From Microbispora bryophytorum (lineage in GTDB: Bacteria > Actinomycetota > Actinomycetes > Streptosporangiales > Streptosporangiaceae): a DNA stretch of 64,000 nucleotides. The stretch is from NCBI RefSeq assembly GCF_006874465.1, contig NZ_VIRL01000001.1:62001-126000 (forward strand), given 5' to 3'. Below are positions 50,726-60,009 of the stretch, piece by piece. The notes below the pieces were generated by a model. That model was not told the origin of the DNA. It made no database searches and was given only the letters and a program-made list of their open reading frames with translations. A program made the translations under genes and the position numbers. How positions within the stretch are numbered: position 1 is the stretch's first letter; every line of letters begins with the position of its first letter.

Positions 50726-53332
50726 ATGGCGACTGCGATGGCCAGGGAGACGCCGCCGGGCACGGCGGCCCCCGCGATGACGCACCGGGAGATCCTGGAG
50801 GCGCTCTCGGGGCTGATGTTGGGGTTGTTCGTCGCGATCCTGTCGTCGACCGTCGTGTCGAACGCGCTCCCCACGATCACGGCAGACCTGCACGCGAACG
50901 AGACCACCTACACGTGGGTGATCACCGCGACCCTGCTCGCCACGACGGTGTCCACCCCGATCTGGGGCAAGCTCGCCGACCTGATGAGCAAGAAGATCCT
51001 CATCCAGCTCGGACTGACCGTCTACGTCATCGGCTCGGCGATCGCCGGTCTGTCGCAGAACCCCACCATGCTGATCGCGGCACGAGTGATCCAGGGCCTC
51101 GGCGCCGGCGGCCTCACCGCGCTCACCCAGGTCATCATGGCGGCGATGATCTCGCCGCGGGAACGCGGCCGCTACTCCGGCTACCTGGGCGCGGTGTTCG
51201 CCGTCGCCACGATCGGCGGCCCGCTCGTCGGCGGCCTCATCGTCGACACCTCGTGGCTCGGCTGGCGCTGGTGCTTCTACGTCGGCGTGCCGTTCGCGGT
51301 CCTCTCGCTGATCGTGCTGCAGAAGACCCTGCACCTGCCGACCGTCAAGCGTGACGTGCGCATCGACTGGGGCGGCGCGACGCTGATCACCGCCGCGGTC
51401 TCGCTGCTGCTGATCTGGGTCTCCTTCGCCGGTAACAAGTACGACTGGCTGTCGTGGCAGACCGGCGCGATGGTCGGCGGCGCTGTCGTCCTCGCGATGC
51501 TCTTCCTCCTGGTCGAGTCCAAGGTGAGCGAGCCCATCGTCCCGCTGCGCCTGTTCAGGATGCGGACCGTCAGCCTCAGCGTGGTCGCCAGCGTGCTGGT
51601 CGGCGTCGCGATGTTCGGCGGCACGACCTTCCTCAGCCAGTACTTCCAGCTCGCCCGGGGCGAGACGCCCACGGTGGCCGGCCTGATGACGCTGCCGATG
51701 ATCCTCGGCCTGGCGATCTCCTCCACGGTCTCCGGGCAGATCATCACCCGCACCGGCCACTGGAAGGTCTTCCTGGTCTCCGGAACCTTCTTCCTCACCG
51801 CCGGGTTCGCCCTGATGGGCACGCTGCGGTACGACACCGACTACTGGCTCGTCGCGATATTCATGTTCTTCGTCGGCGTCGGCATCGGCATGAGCCAGCA
51901 GAACCTCGTTCTCGCGGTGCAGAACCAGGTCCGTGCGCAGGACCTAGGCGCGGGCAGCTCGCTGGTCTCGTTCTTCCGCTCCCTCGGCGGCGCGATCGGT
52001 GTCTCGGCCCTCGGCGCCCTGCTGGGCGACCGCGTCCAGCGCTACCTGGCGGACGCCCTGGCCGCGCTGGGCGTCCACGGCACCGGCCAGGAGAGCGGCG
52101 CGATCCCCAAGCTCTCGGCGCTGCCGGCCCCGATCCGCACGGCGGTGAAGAGCGCGTACGGCCACAGCATCGGCGACCTGTTCCTCTACGCGGCGCCGCT
52201 CGCCCTCCTCGCGCTGATCGCCGTGCTGTTCATCAAGGAGGTCGCGCTGCGGACCAGCGCGATCACGGTCAGCGCCGACGCGCAGGAGACCGACGCCACC
52301 CCCGACCCCGAGATCGCCCGCCAGCGGAACGGCGCCGTGGCCGGACGCCACGCCCAGAGGGACAGGCAGCAGCACGACCGGCAGCGGCCGATCACGGCCG
52401 AGGCCGAGTTCGCTTCGCCGAACGGCCACTCCGCCACGCAGCCCCCGGCCGCCGCAGAACCGGCCGCACAGCACCCAACGGCCGCACAGACCGCACAGCC
52501 CCTGACCGCACATGTCCTCACCACCACCCAGGCCCAGCCGTACGCCGCGCTCGCCGTGGAGTCGCACGAGCCGGGCGGCGTGGGCATCCGCGGGTCGGTC
52601 AAGGGCCGGGACGGCGTGCCCGTGGGCCGCGCCACGCTCACGCTGATCGACGTGCGCGGCCACCAGCTCGGCCGTACGGTCACCCGGGACGACGGGGGCT
52701 ACGCGCTCCAGGCGCCGGGCGGCGGGACGTACGTGCTGATCGCGTCGGCGGGCGACCGGGAGCCGCAGGTCGCGACGCTGGTCGTGGGCGACCAGCCGGT
52801 CGACTTCGACATGGTGCTCGCGGCATCGGGCCGGCTCGTCGGCACCGTGCGCGGCGTCGACGGGACGCCGGTCGCCGACGCGGTGGCCGTCGTGACCGAC
52901 GTGCGCGGCGAGGTCGTGGCCACGAGCTCGACCGACGCCGAGGGCGGCTTCTCCTTCTCCGGCGTCGTGGCCGGCACCTACACGCTCACGGTGAGCGGCT
53001 CGGCATACCGTCCGGCCGCCGTTCCGATCGAGGTGCTGGGCACCGGCCAGACCCGGCACGACGTCGTGTTGCTGCCCGGCGCGCGGGTGCAGGGCACGGT
53101 CCGCGTCAAGGACGGCGTGCCCCTGGCCGACGCGAGGGTCACGCTGCTCGACGCCGCGGGCAACGTGGTGGGCGGGGTGACCACCGGCGAGGACGGCGAG
53201 TACGCCTTCACCGACCTGACCGGCGGGCAGTACACCATCGTCGCGAGCGGTTACCCGCCCGTGGCGAGCACGCTGAACCTGGACGGCCAGGGCGACGAGC
53301 CGTACGACGTGTGGCTGGGGCACGAGCGATGA
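50726..53332 (+). CDS. DHA2-type MFS exporter fused to three carboxypeptidase-regulatory-like domains
   Basis: An 868-residue fusion. Residues 30-510 form a 14-segment EmrB/QacA-type drug/H+ antiporter: motif C-like LFVAILSSTVVSNALPTI in segment 1, motif A GKLADLMSKK, and ARVIQGLGAGG. A Gln/Ala/Pro linker (515-610) leads to three tandem beta-sandwich domains of about 83 residues (617-698, 700-783, 785-868), each reading xxGTVxxxDGxPVxxAxVxLxDxxGxxV...T..DGxYxFxxLxGGxYTLxASG, the carboxypeptidase-regulatory/CnaB-like pattern. By topology they would be cytoplasmic, which is odd for this fold. gggaagga precedes ATG 50726. Confidence 0.88.
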   Translation: MATAMARETPPGTAAPAMTHREILEALSGLMLGLFVAILSSTVVSNALPTITADLHANETTYTWVITATLLATTVSTPIWGKLADLMSKKILIQLGLTVYVIGSAIAGLSQNPTMLIAARVIQGLGAGGLTALTQVIMAAMISPRERGRYSGYLGAVFAVATIGGPLVGGLIVDTSWLGWRWCFYVGVPFAVLSLIVLQKTLHLPTVKRDVRIDWGGATLITAAVSLLLIWVSFAGNKYDWLSWQTGAMVGGAVVLAMLFLLVESKVSEPIVPLRLFRMRTVSLSVVASVLVGVAMFGGTTFLSQYFQLARGETPTVAGLMTLPMILGLAISSTVSGQIITRTGHWKVFLVSGTFFLTAGFALMGTLRYDTDYWLVAIFMFFVGVGIGMSQQNLVLAVQNQVRAQDLGAGSSLVSFFRSLGGAIGVSALGALLGDRVQRYLADALAALGVHGTGQESGAIPKLSALPAPIRTAVKSAYGHSIGDLFLYAAPLALLALIAVLFIKEVALRTSAITVSADAQETDATPDPEIARQRNGAVAGRHAQRDRQQHDRQRPITAEAEFASPNGHSATQPPAAAEPAAQHPTAAQTAQPLTAHVLTTTQAQPYAALAVESHEPGGVGIRGSVKGRDGVPVGRATLTLIDVRGHQLGRTVTRDDGGYALQAPGGGTYVLIASAGDREPQVATLVVGDQPVDFDMVLAASGRLVGTVRGVDGTPVADAVAVVTDVRGEVVATSSTDAEGGFSFSGVVAGTYTLTVSGSAYRPAAVPIEVLGTGQTRHDVVLLPGARVQGTVRVKDGVPLADARVTLLDAAGNVVGGVTTGEDGEYAFTDLTGGQYTIVASGYPPVASTLNLDGQGDEPYDVWLGHER

Positions 53333-54150
53333 GCGTCCCCGAGACGGTCCCCAGGGGATTGCACGCCCTGGTCAGGAGCAAGGACGGCTGGGCCGTGCAG
53401 CATGCGGTCGTCACGGTGACGGACACGACCGGCCACCAGGTGGCGCGGGCGGAGGCGGACGCCGACGGGCAGGTCGTCACCGCCCCGCTGCCGCCGGGGG
53501 TCTACACGGTGGTCGCGACCGCGATCGGGTACGCGCCCGCCGCGTCCACCGCGATCGCGACCGCCTCGGGCGCCGCCGAGGCCGGCACGCTGGTGCTGGC
53601 CCGGCAGGGCGGCACCGAGCTCCCGCCGCCCGGCGAGTGGACGATCGACCCGGAACACTCGAAGATCTCGGCCACGGCCCGGCACCTCGGCCTCAGCAGC
53701 GTGCAGGGGCGGTTCACCGAGTTCTCCGGGCGGATCGAGATGGGAGCCACGCCGGAGGAGTCGTCCGTGGTCGCCGAGATCGTCGCCGAGTCCATCGACA
53801 CGGGCAGCCGGATGCGCGATGATCACCTGCGTTCGGCGGACTTCCTCGACGTCCCGGTGCACCCGGTGATCACGTTCCGGAGCACGGGACTGTCGCCGGC
53901 GGGCCCGGACCGGTGGACGGTGCACGGCGTGCTGACGCTGAGCGGCGTCAGCCGCCCGGTCGATCTCGACATGACCTACCTCGGCACAGGACCGGACCTG
54001 TGGGGCGGGCTGCGGGCGGCGTTCCGCGCGGTCACGGAGTTGCGCCGCGACGACTTCGCGATGACCTACAACCAGGTCGTCCAGGCGGGGATCTCACTGA
54101 TCGGCGCGACACTGAAAGTAGAGCTGGACATCCAGGCGGTGCGCGGGTAG
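53329..54150 (+). CDS. YceI family protein with N-terminal carboxypeptidase-regulatory-like domain
   Basis: A 273-residue protein. Residues 8-92 are another beta-sandwich of the type found three times in the preceding transporter (GLHALVRSKDGWAVQHAVVTVTDTTGHQVARAEADADGQVVTAPLPPGVYTVVATAIGY). Residues 100-273 are a YceI lipocalin-like barrel (EWTIDPEHSKISATARHL ... VAEIVAESIDTGSRMRDDHLRSADFLDVPVHPVITFRST ... VHGVLTLSGVSRPVDLDM) that binds isoprenoid or amphiphilic chains. There is no signal peptide. ATG 53329 overlaps the transporter stop (ATGA), so both are coupled and may share a ligand. Confidence 0.87.
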   Translation: MSVPETVPRGLHALVRSKDGWAVQHAVVTVTDTTGHQVARAEADADGQVVTAPLPPGVYTVVATAIGYAPAASTAIATASGAAEAGTLVLARQGGTELPPPGEWTIDPEHSKISATARHLGLSSVQGRFTEFSGRIEMGATPEESSVVAEIVAESIDTGSRMRDDHLRSADFLDVPVHPVITFRSTGLSPAGPDRWTVHGVLTLSGVSRPVDLDMTYLGTGPDLWGGLRAAFRAVTELRRDDFAMTYNQVVQAGISLIGATLKVELDIQAVRG

Positions 54151-54185
54151 ACCCCCTGCCACACGCAGTCAGGAGGAGGCAGGCC

Positions 54186-54668
54186 ATGACGGAGGCGGAC
54201 ATCGCTCTCCGGCCGCCCACGGTCGGCGAACACGAGGCGTACTGCGCGGTCGAGCGGCAGCTTGCCATCCTGCTTCGGCGCGCCAGGACGTTCTCCGCGG
54301 GGATGGGGCGCAAGGTGCACCCCGAGCTGGACCCCGGCGCGTACGGCCTCCTGGTCCGCATCGACCAGAGCTCCCCGATGCGGTCCAGTGACCTGGCCGC
54401 CTACCTGCGGGTCGGCCGGGCGACGATCAGCCGCCAGCTCAAGGTGCTGGAGGAGCTGGGGCTGATCAGCCGCAGCCCCGACCCGGAGGACGGCCGGGCT
54501 CACCTGCTGGCTCTCACCGCCGAGGGCCGCAGGCGGCTCGACGACGCGCGATCCGCCCGCGAGGGCCAGCTGCGCACGCTGCTGGCCGCCTGGCCGGAGG
54601 AGGACGTACGGCTGCTCGGGCGGATGCTGGAGCGGTTCAACATGCTCACCGAGGGCATGCACCCCTGA
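54186..54668 (+). CDS. MarR family transcriptional regulator
   Basis: A 160-residue winged-helix regulator. The DNA-binding core is SDLAAYLRVGRATISRQLKVLEELGLISRSPDPEDGRAHLLALTAEGRRRL, with the wing Asp/Arg pair (DPEDGRA). Helices at both ends serve dimerisation. It is the third gene of the MFS-YceI operon, 35 nt after YceI, with ribosome site aggaggagg, and likely represses the operon from the site at 50686-50700. Confidence 0.92.
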   Translation: MTEADIALRPPTVGEHEAYCAVERQLAILLRRARTFSAGMGRKVHPELDPGAYGLLVRIDQSSPMRSSDLAAYLRVGRATISRQLKVLEELGLISRSPDPEDGRAHLLALTAEGRRRLDDARSAREGQLRTLLAAWPEEDVRLLGRMLERFNMLTEGMHP

Positions 54669-54777
54669 CACCAGAGGTCACGGCGTTACTCGCTCCGTTC
54701 CATGCGGTGGCCAAACCGTCATAAGGGACGTTTAAACTGCGCCTCAGACGTTTTCGCACCACAGCAAGGAGGCCGGT

Positions 54778-55671
54778 GTGGCTCCCTGGTCCACTTATCG
54801 GAAAGCGGCGAGCATCGGGGCGGTGGCTCTGGCGGCGACGCTGACCGTCACCGCCTGCGGGAGCGACTCCGCCGACTCGGGCACGGCGACGGCCTCGGCC
54901 GCCCCCGGCGGTGTCGCCCTGGTCAACGCCGGAAAGATCACGACCTGCACGAATATTCCGTACGAGCCGTTCCAGTTCAACCAGGGCGACAAGGTCGTCG
55001 GGTTCGACGTGGACATCGTCGACCTGGTCGCGAAGAAGCTGGGCGTGACCCAGGACATCGTGGACATCGACTTCGCGGCGATCAAGAGCGGCGCCGCCCT
55101 GAACTCCCGCAAGTGCGACGTGGCCGCCGCCGGTATGACGATCACGCCGGAGCGGCAGCAGAACCTGCTGTTCTCCGATCCGTACTTCGACGCCACCCAG
55201 GCGCTGATGGCCAAGAAGGGCAGCGGGATCACCTCGCTCGACGACGTCAAGGCCAAGAACCTCAAGCTGGGCGCGCAGGCGTCCACGACGGGCCTCGACT
55301 ACGTCAAGAGCAAGGGGTTCGAGCCGACCGAGTTCGCCGACTCCCCCAAGGAGCTGCTCGGCCTGCAGACCGGCCAGGCGGACGTGATCGTGCAGGACCT
55401 CCCCGTCGTGCTGACCTGGCTGAAGAAGCCCGAGATCAGCGCCAAGTTCGAGCATGTCGCCAGCCTCGACACCGGTGAGCAGTACGGCATCGGCATGAAG
55501 AAGGACAACACGGCGCTCAAGAAGGTCGTCGACGAGGTCCTCGCCGCCGCCAAGTCCGACGGCACCTACAACGAGATCTACAAGAAGTGGTTCGGCACCG
55601 AACCCGGTGGCGCCTCGGGCGGCTCTTCGACGGGTGAGACCGGAACCGAATCGCCCGCCGCCGGATCATGA
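54778..55671 (+). CDS. amino acid ABC transporter substrate-binding lipoprotein
   Basis: A 297-residue family 3 solute-binding protein. The lipobox is LTVTACG (Cys27). The mature fold has TCTNIPYEPFQFNQGDKVVGFDVDIVDLVAKKLG, DFAAIKSGAALNSRKCDVAAAGMTITPERQQNLLFSDPYF, the family 3 signature region, and ends in a Gly/Ser tail. It captures a polar amino acid outside the membrane. GTG 54778 has aaggagg upstream. Permease and ATPase genes follow with 4-nt overlaps. Confidence 0.93.
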   Translation: MAPWSTYRKAASIGAVALAATLTVTACGSDSADSGTATASAAPGGVALVNAGKITTCTNIPYEPFQFNQGDKVVGFDVDIVDLVAKKLGVTQDIVDIDFAAIKSGAALNSRKCDVAAAGMTITPERQQNLLFSDPYFDATQALMAKKGSGITSLDDVKAKNLKLGAQASTTGLDYVKSKGFEPTEFADSPKELLGLQTGQADVIVQDLPVVLTWLKKPEISAKFEHVASLDTGEQYGIGMKKDNTALKKVVDEVLAAAKSDGTYNEIYKKWFGTEPGGASGGSSTGETGTESPAAGS

Positions 55672-56507
55672 GTGCTGTGAGCGAGCAGCAGGCCACTACG
55701 CCGACTGAGCCCCGCAAGGGGCTCAGCCCGCGCAAGAAGCAGCGCATCAGCCGAAGCGTCCAGTACGCCGTGCTGTTGGTGATCGTCGTCGTCCTGGCCG
55801 CCCTGGCCGACTGGGGAGCGATCCGCGAGTCGTTCCTCAACCTCGACGTCGCCGGCAAGGGCCTGCCCGAACTGTTCACGGTGGCGCTCCGCAACACCGT
55901 GATCTACACGCTGTCGGGCTTCGCCCTGGGCTTCGTGGTGGGTCTGGTGCTGGCGCTGATGCGGCTGTCCACGGTCGCGCCGTACCGGTGGATCTCGGCG
56001 ATCTACATCGAGATCTTCCGTGGCCTGCCGATCCTGCTCATCTTCCTGATGATCGGCAGCCTCCCGCTGGCGTTCCCCGGCTTCGAGCTGCCCGGCGGGG
56101 TCTACGGCAGCGCCGCGCTCGGGCTCGGCGTCGTCTCGGCGGCGTACATGGCGGAGAACTTCCGGGCGGGCATCCAGGCGGTGCCGAAGGGACAGATGGA
56201 GGCGGCGCGCTCGCTCGGCATGCCGCACATGCGGGCGATGGTGTCGATCGTCATCCCGCAGGCGATCAGGATCGTGCTGCCGCCGCTCACCAACCAGCTC
56301 GTCTCGCTGCTGAAGGACTCGTCGCTGGTGCTGATGCTCGGCGTGACGGCCTCGCAGGTCGAGCTGGCGAAGTTCGGCAACGACCAGTCCTCAACGTTCG
56401 CCAACCCCACGCCGATCCTCGCGACCGGGTTGACCTACCTGCTGATCACGATCCCCCTCGGGTACGTCGCGAGGCGGCTCGAAGCGCGTCAGGGAGCGGG
56501 CCGATGA
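55668..56507 (+). CDS. amino acid ABC transporter permease
   Basis: A 279-residue membrane protein of the HisM/GlnP type. A basic cytoplasmic N terminus ([13 protein letters not shown]) precedes five to six membrane segments. The EAA loop is [34 protein letters not shown], contacting the ATPase, and [17 protein letters not shown] is typical of polar amino acid permeases. ATG 55668 overlaps the binding-protein stop; its own stop overlaps the ATPase start. There is only one permease gene, so a homodimer is expected. Confidence 0.94.
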   Translation: MSAVSEQQATTPTEPRKGLSPRKKQRISRSVQYAVLLVIVVVLAALADWGAIRESFLNLDVAGKGLPELFTVALRNTVIYTLSGFALGFVVGLVLALMRLSTVAPYRWISAIYIEIFRGLPILLIFLMIGSLPLAFPGFELPGGVYGSAALGLGVVSAAYMAENFRAGIQAVPKGQMEAARSLGMPHMRAMVSIVIPQAIRIVLPPLTNQLVSLLKDSSLVLMLGVTASQVELAKFGNDQSSTFANPTPILATGLTYLLITIPLGYVARRLEARQGAGR

Positions 56508-57244
56508 GCACCGTCGAGATCAGGAACCTGCACAAGTCGTTCGGGAAGCTCGAGGTGCTCAAGGGCATCGACTTCACGGTCGAGAGCGGCCAGGTCGTCT
56601 GCGTGATCGGGCCGTCCGGCTCGGGCAAGTCCACGCTCCTGCGCTGCGTCAACCTCCTGGAGCAGCCGACCTCCGGCACGGTGGTCGTGGACGGCATCGA
56701 TCTGACCGACCCCGACGCCGACATCGACGCCGCCCGGCGGCACATCGGCATGGTGTTCCAGCAGTTCAACCTGTTCCCCCACCTGACGGTGCGGCGCAAC
56801 GTCACGATCGCCCAGGAGCGGGTTCTCAAGCGGAGCAAGGGCGAGTGCGACCACGTCGCCCGGGAGAACCTGGAGAAGGTCGGCCTCATCGACAAGATCG
56901 CCGCCTACCCGCCCCAGTTGTCCGGCGGCCAGCAGCAGCGCGTGGCGATCGCCCGCGCGCTCGCCATGAACCCCTCGCTGATGCTGTTCGACGAGCCGAC
57001 CTCCGCTCTCGACCCCGAGCTGGTCGGCGACGTGCTGTCGGTCATGCGGAAGCTCGCGGAGGACGGCATGACCATGCTGGTCGTCACCCATGAGATGGGC
57101 TTCGCCCGCGAGGTGGCCGACCGTGTGGTGTTCATGGACGGCGGCGTGATCGTTGAGGACGGGCCGCCGGAGCAGGTCATCGCCGACCCGCAGCACGAGC
57201 GGACCCGCGAGTTCCTGAGCCGCGTGCTGCACCCCGGAGTCTGA
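56504..57244 (+). CDS. amino acid ABC transporter ATP-binding protein
   Basis: A 246-residue ABC ATPase: Walker [10 protein letters not shown] (about 36-44), Q-loop [13 protein letters not shown], signature [15 protein letters not shown], Walker [15 protein letters not shown] and H-loop [12 protein letters not shown]. The closest relatives are GlnQ/HisP-type ATPases for polar amino acids. It completes the three-gene uptake system. The start ATG 56504 overlaps the permease stop (ATGA). Confidence 0.95.
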   Translation: MSTVEIRNLHKSFGKLEVLKGIDFTVESGQVVCVIGPSGSGKSTLLRCVNLLEQPTSGTVVVDGIDLTDPDADIDAARRHIGMVFQQFNLFPHLTVRRNVTIAQERVLKRSKGECDHVARENLEKVGLIDKIAAYPPQLSGGQQQRVAIARALAMNPSLMLFDEPTSALDPELVGDVLSVMRKLAEDGMTMLVVTHEMGFAREVADRVVFMDGGVIVEDGPPEQVIADPQHERTREFLSRVLHPGV

Positions 57245-57389
57245 CGCCCGAAGCGTCCCCTTCTTGGAACAACGGCGTTCTTCGCAAGGGGATGGGCGGG
57301 GCGGACGCGCCGGCGGGGCGCATCGCCGGCCTCGCCGGGAAGACCGGCGCCAAGCCCGGCGGGGCCTGCCGAGGCGCTCCACCCGACCG

Positions 57390-58238
57390 TCACCGTCGGT
57401 AGCCGGCCATCCGCTCCAGACGGGCGATCCGCGCGGCGACCGGCGGGTGGGTCGCGAACAGCCTGCCGATCCGGGCACCCCGGAACGGATTGACGATCAT
57501 CATGTGGCCGGCGGAGGCGAGCCTGCCGTTCTCCGGGAGCGGCAGCCTGCGGACCTCCATCTCGATCTTGCGAAGCGCGGAGGCGAGGGCCAGCGGGTCG
57601 CCGGTCAGTCGTACGCCCGCGTCGTCTGCCGCGAACTCCCGCGAGCGCGCGATCGCCATCTGGATCATCGCGGCCGCGACCGGCCCGAGGATCATCACGA
57701 GGATGGCGCCGAGAAACCCCGGACCCTCGTCGTCGTCGGACCCGAAGAACAGGCCGGCGTACCCGAAGTATGTGATCATGGTCGCAAGCGCGCCCGCGAC
57801 CGAGGAGATCAGGATGTCGCGGTTGTGGATGTGCGACAGCTCGTGACCGAGCACGCCCTTGAGTTCGCGCTCGTCCAGCAGCCCGAGGAGACCGTGCGTG
57901 ACGCACACCACCCCGTCACGCGGGTTGCGCCCGGTCGCGAACGCGTTGGGCTGCATCGTCGGGGACACGTACAGGCGGGGCATCGGCGCGCGGGCCTCGG
58001 TGCACAGCTCGCGGACGACGCGGTAGAGGCCCGGCTGTTCCACCTCCGCCACGGGCCGGGCCCGCATGGCCGACAGCGCGATCCTGTCGGCGCAGAAATA
58101 GGAGACGCCGCTGACCGCGAGGGCGGCCACGACCGCGATCCGGGCCCCCGTGCCACCCCCCAGCCAGGCCCCCGCCACCAGGAGCAACGAGGACAGCGCC
58201 CCCAGCAGGACCGCGGTGCGCAGGCGGTTGTGGTGCAC
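57390..58238 (-). CDS. htpX: HtpX-like M48 membrane zinc metalloprotease
   Basis: A 282-residue protein. Two N-terminal hydrophobic segments (about 9-50) are followed by the metalloprotease domain with HELSH (132-136) as zinc site, NAFATGRNP before it, the downstream membrane pair (about 145-195) and the third ligand Glu in SREFAADDAGVRLTGDP. HtpX cleaves misfolded membrane proteins on the cytoplasmic side. GTG 58238 follows gggaggagg. A set of 13-nt tandem repeats lies just upstream. Confidence 0.9.
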   Translation of the reverse strand: MHHNRLRTAVLLGALSSLLLVAGAWLGGGTGARIAVVAALAVSGVSYFCADRIALSAMRARPVAEVEQPGLYRVVRELCTEARAPMPRLYVSPTMQPNAFATGRNPRDGVVCVTHGLLGLLDERELKGVLGHELSHIHNRDILISSVAGALATMITYFGYAGLFFGSDDDEGPGFLGAILVMILGPVAAAMIQMAIARSREFAADDAGVRLTGDPLALASALRKIEMEVRRLPLPENGRLASAGHMMIVNPFRGARIGRLFATHPPVAARIARLERMAGYRR

Positions 58239-58257
58239 GCCTCCTCCTCCCGGTTCG

Positions 58258-58313
58258 ATGTGTCGGGTTCATGTGTCGGGTTCATGTGTCGGGTTCGATG
58301 TGTCCGGCTCGGT
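58258..58313. repeat. 13-nt tandem repeats upstream of htpX
   Basis: The unit ATGTGTCGGGTTC occurs three times exactly (58258-58270, 58271-58283, 58284-58296), then after one base a degenerate copy (58298-58310) and traces of a fifth. It lies 20-75 nt upstream of the htpX start, between that gene and nuoN. Repeat number probably varies between strains. Confidence 0.85.
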
Positions 58314-58389
58314 GTGTTCAGCTCGGCGGCTCGATGCGTCCAGCCGTACCAACGCGCATGGCCTGGACGAACGTTCCCCGTGACGCGCC

Positions 58390-60009
58390 TCACCCTGTGA
58401 AGGACAGCACCACCTGCGGGGCGACGGAGAAGACCACGGTGACCGCGAGCGCGACCGCGACGGCGACCCCCGCCGCCGTCCTCGTCGCGACCGTACGGCT
58501 CTCGCCCGCCGCGGGCGGCGCGAACAGCCGGGCGGTCCAGGCGATGTAGTAGTAGAGCCCGGCCACCGTGTTGGCCGCCATGACCAGGGCCAGCCAGCCG
58601 AGCCCGCCGTCCACGACGGCCCGGAAGACGACGATCTTCGCGAACAGGCCCGCGAGCCCGGGCGGCAGCCCGGCCAGGCAGACGAGGGCGAAGGCGAGGG
58701 ACAGCCCGGCGGCGGGGCTGCGCAGCGCCAGCCCCCGGTATGCCTCCAGGTCCTGCCCTTCGGGCAGCCGCGCCACCAACAGGACCACCGCGAAGGCGAT
58801 CAGGTTCATCGCGGCGTAGAAGACGAGGTAGGCGACCGACGCACCGACGGCGGCGCGGGGGGCGACGGCGTAGACGGCCAGCGGCGCGAGGATGTAGCCC
58901 GATTGCGCGACCGACGACCAGGCCAGCAGCCGGACGGCCGCGCGCTGGCGCATCGCGAGGACGTTGCCCGCCGTCATCGTCAGTGCGGCGACGACCGCCA
59001 CCCCCGGCGCCCACAGCGCCGCCCTCCCCGGCAGCGCGGACGTCAGCAGCAGGATCAGCCCGGCGAAGCCCGACGCCTTGGACACCACCGACAGCAGCGC
59101 CGCGACCGGGACCGGTGCGCCTCGGTAGACGTCTGCCGCCCAGAAGTGGAACGGCACTGCGGCGATCTTGAACGCGAAGCCCGCCGCCACCAGCACGATC
59201 GCCACCGCCGTGACCTGGACCATGTCCCCGGCCGTGCTCCCGGCCAGATTCCCGGTCATGTCCCCGGCCGTGTCTCCGGTCGCCCGCAGGGCTGCGTCGA
59301 TGCGGTCGAGGTGGACCGAGCCGGTCACCCCGTAGAGCAGCGAGGCGCCGAACAGCGTGACCGCGGTGGAGACCACCGAGACCAGGAAGAGCTTGAGGGC
59401 CGCCTCGGCGGCGCGGCCGTCGTGACGCTTGAGCGCGGTCAGCGCGAAGACCGGCAGCGACACCAGTTCCAGGGACACGACCAGCATGATCAGATCACGG
59501 GAGGCGGGCAGGAGGACGGCCCCGGTCAGCGTGGCCAGCAGCAGGAAATACCACTCCCCCGCCGGAATCCGGCCGCGCTCTCCTGGCCCGCCGTGCTCTG
59601 CCGGCCCGCCGCGCTCTGCCGGCCCGCCGCCGCGTTCCGCGGCGATCTCGGTCATCGACAGCAACACGACGACCACCCCGGCGGCCAGCACGACCGCCGC
59701 GATGAGCAGCGAGAAGCGGTCCGCGACGAACGAGCACGACGCCGGGGCGGCCCGCCCCGCGGCAGGTGCGCCGCCGAGCGAGGCGGGGACGCAGAACGTG
59801 CGCCGGGTCCCGCCGCCCGCGGCCTGGACGGCCACCACGGCCAGGGCCGCGACCAGGCCGCCAAGGGTGACGAGACCGAGCATCCGCGCCCCGCCGGGGC
59901 GGGCGGGCAGGAACGCGTCGAGCAGCAGCACGAGCCCGGCGACCAGCGCGAGGACCAGCGGCGCCGCCACTGCGGCGTAGTCGATGGACTGGATCACCCC
60001 ACCCGTCAC
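58390..60009 (-). CDS. nuoN: NADH-quinone oxidoreductase subunit N
   Basis: A 539-residue integral membrane protein of the ND2/antiporter-like type with about 14 segments, one of the proton-pumping subunits of complex I. Conserved parts include LELVSLPVFALTALKRHDGRAAEAALKLFLVS, FKIAAVPFHFWAADVYRGAPVPVAALLSVVSKA (with the channel Lys) and AYLVFYAAMNLIAF. GTG 60009 overlaps the nuoM stop (GTGA). A hydrophilic insertion of repeated Gly/Pro/Glu/Arg lies near residues 124-150. Confidence 0.93.
   Translation of the reverse strand: MTGGVIQSIDYAAVAAPLVLALVAGLVLLLDAFLPARPGGARMLGLVTLGGLVAALAVVAVQAAGGGTRRTFCVPASLGGAPAAGRAAPASCSFVADRFSLLIAAVVLAAGVVVVLLSMTEIAAERGGGPAERGGPAEHGGPGERGRIPAGEWYFLLLATLTGAVLLPASRDLIMLVVSLELVSLPVFALTALKRHDGRAAEAALKLFLVSVVSTAVTLFGASLLYGVTGSVHLDRIDAALRATGDTAGDMTGNLAGSTAGDMVQVTAVAIVLVAAGFAFKIAAVPFHFWAADVYRGAPVPVAALLSVVSKASGFAGLILLLTSALPGRAALWAPGVAVVAALTMTAGNVLAMRQRAAVRLLAWSSVAQSGYILAPLAVYAVAPRAAVGASVAYLVFYAAMNLIAFAVVLLVARLPEGQDLEAYRGLALRSPAAGLSLAFALVCLAGLPPGLAGLFAKIVVFRAVVDGGLGWLALVMAANTVAGLYYYIAWTARLFAPPAAGESRTVATRTAAGVAVAVALAVTVVFSVAPQVVLSFTG
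59585..59636. repeat. 18-nt in-frame repeats inside nuoN
   Basis: The unit GGCCCGCCG(T/C)GCTCTGCC occurs twice in full (59585-59602, 59603-59620) and once in part, encoding the AERGG/PAERGGPAEHGG stretch of NuoN. The repeat is in multiples of three, so the frame is kept. It encodes a loop between membrane segments. Confidence 0.8.
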
